A stretch of DNA of 32,884 nucleotides, taken from the NCBI GenBank assembly GCA_945865425.1, contig CAMBFN010000007.1, forward strand, positions 1 through 32,884, written 5' to 3'. A program made the position numbers and the translations under genes. Below, piece by piece: positions 29,302 through 32,884 of the stretch (position 1 is the first letter of the stretch; each line of letters starts with the position of its first letter). The DNA comes from Comamonas sp. lk (GTDB taxonomy: Bacteria; Pseudomonadota; Gammaproteobacteria; Burkholderiales; Burkholderiaceae_C). The notes under the pieces were generated by a model that was given only the letters and a program-made list of their open reading frames with translations, had not been told where the DNA came from and searched no databases.

Positions 29302-29892
29302 TCAGCGCCTGTCTACCAAGGCATGGGCAATCGTTCCCAAGTCCACGTATTCCAATTCGCTACCCACCGGCACACCACGTGCTAGCCGCGTTGGATTGAG
29401 ACCCTTGGCGCGCAAACCTTCGGCGATGACGTGGGCCGTAGCCTCGCCCTCGGCGGTAAAGTTGGTCGCCAAAATCACCTCGCGCACAATGCCATCACAC
29501 GCGCGGGTAAACAATTTATCCAAGCCCAATTCATGCGGCCCGATGCCGTCGAGCGGGCTGAGCTTGCCCATCAACACAAAGTAAAGCCCTTGGTAGGCAC
29601 CAGTGCGCTCCAGAGCAGCCTGATCGGCCGGTGTCTCCAACACGCACAGCTGCGTGTGGTCGCGCCGGGTATCCAGGCAGGTCGCACACACCTGATCTTG
29701 GGTAAAGGTATGGCAACGTTCGCAATGGCGCACGTTTTCACTGGCCTCTTGCAAAGCCCGCGCCAAGGCCTGCGCACCAAGCCGATCGCGTTGGAGCAAA
29801 TGAAAGGCCATGCGCTGTGCCGATTTGATGCCCACGCCGGGCAGGCGCCGCAAGGCCTGAATCAAGGCGTCCAGCGCATGCGCGTCAGACAT
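29302..29892 (-). CDS. recR: Recombination protein RecR
   Basis: [42 protein letters not shown] zinc finger, Toprim [24 protein letters not shown]. Confidence 0.97.
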   Translation of the reverse strand: MSDAHALDALIQALRRLPGVGIKSAQRMAFHLLQRDRLGAQALARALQEASENVRHCERCHTFTQDQVCATCLDTRRDHTQLCVLETPADQAALERTGAYQGLYFVLMGKLSPLDGIGPHELGLDKLFTRACDGIVREVILATNFTAEGEATAHVIAEGLRAKGLNPTRLARGVPVGSELEYVDLGTIAHALVDRR

Positions 29893-29926
29893 CGCGCGAT
29901 GCCTCTGCTTGCAAAGTCATCACACG

Positions 29927-30253
29927 CTAAAAAGGAAGCTTCATGCCCGGGGGCAGGCCGGCAGTGATCTTGGCCATTTTTTGCTCCGAGGTGGCTTCGG
30001 CCACGCGCAAGGCCGCGTTGAAAGCGGCAGCTACCAGGTCTTCAAGCATGTCTTTGTCGTCTGCCAGCAGACTCGGGTCGATAGTGATGCGCTTGACCTC
30101 GTGCTTGCAAGTCATGGTGACTTTGACCAGACCGGAACCGGATTCGCCTGTGACTTCAATCTGACCCAACTCTTCCTGGGCTCTTTTTACGTTGTCTTGC
30201 ATCGCCTGCGCCTGCTTCATCAGGCCGGCAAGTTGTCCTTTATTGAACATCAA
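29927..30253 (-). CDS. YbaB/EbfC family nucleoid-associated protein
   Basis: [63 protein letters not shown]. Located in the usual dnaX-ybaB-recR order. Confidence 0.96.
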   Translation of the reverse strand: MMFNKGQLAGLMKQAQAMQDNVKRAQEELGQIEVTGESGSGLVKVTMTCKHEVKRITIDPSLLADDKDMLEDLVAAAFNAALRVAEATSEQKMAKITAGLPPGMKLPF

Positions 30254-30315
30254 AATTCCTTATAGGTGTGCTGTAAATGCGAGAAGTGTCTATGCCATCG
30301 GTCCATGCCAAGCCA

Positions 30316-32181
30316 CTATAAAGGTCGGATGCTACCGGGAACAATTTTCGCCCCAAAGTCGCGCAGCCAGCTTTTTACTAAGGGGTTGTTGTAGATGATG
30401 TGCTCCGCGGCCTGCTGGCGCTCTGCGCTGGCGCGCGCATTGCGGCGCGCCGGACTGTCGCTGACGCGTCCAACCTCCACCAGCAAGTTAACCGCAAAGC
30501 CCGCGGCCTGCAGCGCTTGGCTGAGGCGATCGCGGCTGCCCGCTTGGTTGAGCGACTCGCTTTCCACCCGCAAAATCCACTGGTCTTCGTCGCGCCCAAT
30601 CAGTTGCGACTGCAAAGCCAACTCGCGCGCCAAGGCGCTAACCGCCTGCGCCTGCACCAAAGCCTGCACGGTTTGCTGCCAAAAAGCACCATGCTCAGTC
30701 TCCACGAAGCCAGCGACTGCGCCAGTAACATGCTGGTCCAGGCGGCTTTCTTGCTGCACCCGCATCGGAACGCCCACCACGCGGTGGATTGGCGTGCTCT
30801 TGTCGCTGGGCTCAGCATGCAGGCCATGGCGGACAGCCGGGTCATGGACTGAAAGCAATTGGCCCGGTGGCACCAGATCGTTGGTGGCGACTTGCGCGCT
30901 TACAGGGCGATCGGGCTGGACTATTTGCGCAGAAGTCGCAGGAGACAGTGGCACAGCCGGTTTCAACATTTGCACGGGCGCAAGGCCAGGGCTGAATGGG
31001 GCCTCAGGCACCGATTTCAGGCTTTTTTTTTCCGCTGCCAATGTGCCAGAAGCGCTATGCGTATGCAAGGCCCCGTCGCCGGGCTTGAAAGCCAGCAAGC
31101 GCAAGAGCACCATAGTGAGGGCCACATATTCGTCCGGCGCCAAACCTAAATCACCCCGCCCATGCAGGCAAATACTGTAGAGCAACTGTGTTTCATCGGC
31201 GGGCAAAAGCACAGCCAGTCGGGCTATGTCGGCCTCCTGCGGGTCACCGCTGTCGGCTGCGGCAGCCTCGCCCATGGACTGATAAACCGCCATCCGGTGC
31301 AAAACGCTGGCCATTTCCTCCAGCGCAGAGGCGGCATTGAGGCCCTGCACCCGCAGGCTTTCCACGGTTTCCACCACCTTGCGGCCCTCGCTTTGGGCCA
31401 GCGCTTCAATCAAGGCAAACACATAAGACCGATCCACGCTGCCCAGCATTTGTCGCACCGTGAGCTCGGACACCTGCCCACCGCCAAACGCGATGGCTTG
31501 GTCGCTCAGGCTCAGCGCATCGCGCATGGAGCCGCGCGCCGCGCGCGCCAGCAAATGCAAAGAAGGCTTATCAAAGACCACGCTTTCAGCGGCCAGCACC
31601 TGCTCCAAATGGTCCAATATGGTTTGCGGCGCCATAGGCCGCAGATTAAATTGCAGGCAGCGCGAGAGCACCGTGACCGGCACTTTTTGCGGATCGGTGG
31701 TGGCCAGCACAAATTTCAGGTAATCCGGCGGCTCTTCCAGCGTCTTGAGCATGGCATTGAACGCATGCCCGGTGAGCATGTGCACCTCATCGATCATGAA
31801 GACCTTGAAGCGCCCCTGCACCGGTTTATAGACCGCTTGCTCCAGCAGCGCCTGTACCTCATCTACGCCCCGGTTGGACGCGGCATCTAATTCGGTGTAG
31901 TCCACAAATCGGCCAGCGTCAATATCCGTACAGGCCTGACAGACGCCGCACGGAGTGGCAGTTATGCCACCCTGGCCGTCGGGCCCTTGGCAATTAAGCG
32001 ATTTGGCCAAAATACGCGAAACCGTAGTCTTGCCCACGCCTCGCGTGCCGGTAAACAGGTAGGCATGGTGCAGGCGCTGGGTGGAAAGTGCATTGCCTAG
32101 GGCTTGCACCACAGGGCCTTGGCCCACCATTTGCGCAAAATTGCGCGGTCGGTATTTGCGGGCAAGAACCAGATAGGACAT
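30316..32181 (-). CDS. dnaX: DNA polymerase III subunit tau/gamma
   Basis: MSYLVLARKYRPRNFAQMVGQGPVVQALGNALSTQRLHHAYLFTGTRGVGKTTVSRILAKSLNC, Zn-binding CGVCQACTDI, DEVHMLTGHAFNAMLKTLEEPP. Confidence 0.97.
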   Translation of the reverse strand: MSYLVLARKYRPRNFAQMVGQGPVVQALGNALSTQRLHHAYLFTGTRGVGKTTVSRILAKSLNCQGPDGQGGITATPCGVCQACTDIDAGRFVDYTELDAASNRGVDEVQALLEQAVYKPVQGRFKVFMIDEVHMLTGHAFNAMLKTLEEPPDYLKFVLATTDPQKVPVTVLSRCLQFNLRPMAPQTILDHLEQVLAAESVVFDKPSLHLLARAARGSMRDALSLSDQAIAFGGGQVSELTVRQMLGSVDRSYVFALIEALAQSEGRKVVETVESLRVQGLNAASALEEMASVLHRMAVYQSMGEAAAADSGDPQEADIARLAVLLPADETQLLYSICLHGRGDLGLAPDEYVALTMVLLRLLAFKPGDGALHTHSASGTLAAEKKSLKSVPEAPFSPGLAPVQMLKPAVPLSPATSAQIVQPDRPVSAQVATNDLVPPGQLLSVHDPAVRHGLHAEPSDKSTPIHRVVGVPMRVQQESRLDQHVTGAVAGFVETEHGAFWQQTVQALVQAQAVSALARELALQSQLIGRDEDQWILRVESESLNQAGSRDRLSQALQAAGFAVNLLVEVGRVSDSPARRNARASAERQQAAEHIIYNNPLVKSWLRDFGAKIVPGSIRPL

Positions 32182-32270
32182 GCTCAGATTCTACGGTGGC
32201 CTTGCCTGCTGCCCTAGGGCAGGCGCAAGCAATCCGGTATATTGCCACGTACGCAATACGGAGCCACGCT

Positions 32271-32884
32271 ATGAACATGCTCTCACCAGCTTCCCTGTTA
32301 ATGAGCGGCGATGAATACCGCGAATCACTGCGCCGCTACCGGCCCCGGGTTTTTCTGGATGGCCGATTGGTCGAATCCGTGGTGGATGAACCCGGCTTTG
32401 CGCCGGGCATGAACGCCATCGCCCTGACCTATGACTATGCGCTTAAAGCCCAATACGCCAAGCTCATGACCGCCGTGCAGCAAAGCAGCGGCAAAACGGT
32501 GAACCGGCTCACCCATATCAATACCAGCGCCGGCGACCTGCTCAATAAGCTAGAAGCCGTGCGCCTGGTTTGCCAGGAAACGGGCTGCGCCCAGCGCTAC
32601 CTGACACACGACGCGCTCAACGCCATTGGCCAGGTGAGCGCCCGCATTGACGACGCCAAAGGCAGTACCGAACACACTGCACGGTTTTTGAACTATATGC
32701 ACCGCGTGCAGGACCAGGACTTGACGCTGGGCGTAGCCATGACCGATGCCAAAGGCGATCGTGGCCTGCGCCCGCACCAGCAAGGCAACCGCGACAGCTA
32801 TGTCCATATCGTCGACTACCACGCCAAGCACAACGGGCAGCATGGCATTGTGATTTCAGGCACGAAGGCTATCGTCACCGGCGC
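32271..32884 (+). CDS. 4-hydroxyphenylacetate 3-hydroxylase (HpaB) / 4-hydroxybutyryl-CoA dehydratase (AbfD)-family protein, N-terminal part, runs off the right edge
   Basis: LMSGDEYRESLRRYRPRVFLDGRLVESVVDEPGFAPGMNAIALTYDYA, LTHINTSAGDLLNKLEAVRLVCQETGCAQRYLTHDALNAI, GVAMTDAKGDRGLRPHQQ, HGIVISGTKAIVTG. ORF remains open to the window end. Confidence 0.85.
   Translation, partial: MNMLSPASLLMSGDEYRESLRRYRPRVFLDGRLVESVVDEPGFAPGMNAIALTYDYALKAQYAKLMTAVQQSSGKTVNRLTHINTSAGDLLNKLEAVRLVCQETGCAQRYLTHDALNAIGQVSARIDDAKGSTEHTARFLNYMHRVQDQDLTLGVAMTDAKGDRGLRPHQQGNRDSYVHIVDYHAKHNGQHGIVISGTKAIVTG

Noticed and set aside
30395-31890. Long plus-strand ORFs of 261 aa and 242 aa
   Set aside because: Antisense to dnaX; low-complexity or His/Gln-rich shadow translations with no domain.
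32182-32270. Possible 4.5S/SRP RNA gene upstream of dnaX
   Set aside because: No conserved GGTCAGGTCCGGAAGGAAGCAGCC-type SRP core was seen on either strand.

Overview
This looks like an ordinary, gene-dense betaproteobacterial chromosome segment. Gene content and order suggest Burkholderiales, probably Comamonadaceae; the taxon is my inference. I found no phage, transposon, plasmid or CRISPR signature. In order it carries: acs (partial, -), class I fumarase, murI, tRNA-Arg(TCT), tRNA-Pro(TGG), aat, bpt/ate, an IclR regulator, a PBP7/PbpG-type endopeptidase, pssA, ilvC, ilvH, ilvI, an ECF sigma factor / DUF3619-like / DUF3106-like / RDD cluster, glnB, nadE, a FemAB/GNAT-like protein, ppa divergent from membrane pyrophosphatase hppA, a LuxR response regulator convergent with a soluble hybrid histidine kinase, moaA, moeA, rnhA, a SAM methyltransferase, an MltD-like transglycosylase, a MAPEG protein, recR, ybaB, dnaX, and the start of an HpaB/4-hydroxybutyryl-CoA-dehydratase-family gene. 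The best second-look items are: (1) an A9 slippery run in dnaX just past the ATPase/collar region, where a shift in either direction gives an almost immediate stop (gamma-like 387-392 aa product); (2) a translationally coupled sigma factor / single-TM protein / periplasmic W-L-R-repeat protein / RDD cluster resembling an uncharacterised envelope-stress sigma/anti-sigma module; (3) a 6-bp hairpin abutting the start codon of the DUF3106-like gene; (4) an HpaB/AbfD-family protein apparently lacking one iron-sulfur ligand cysteine. All family calls are by reading the translations; no database search was run.
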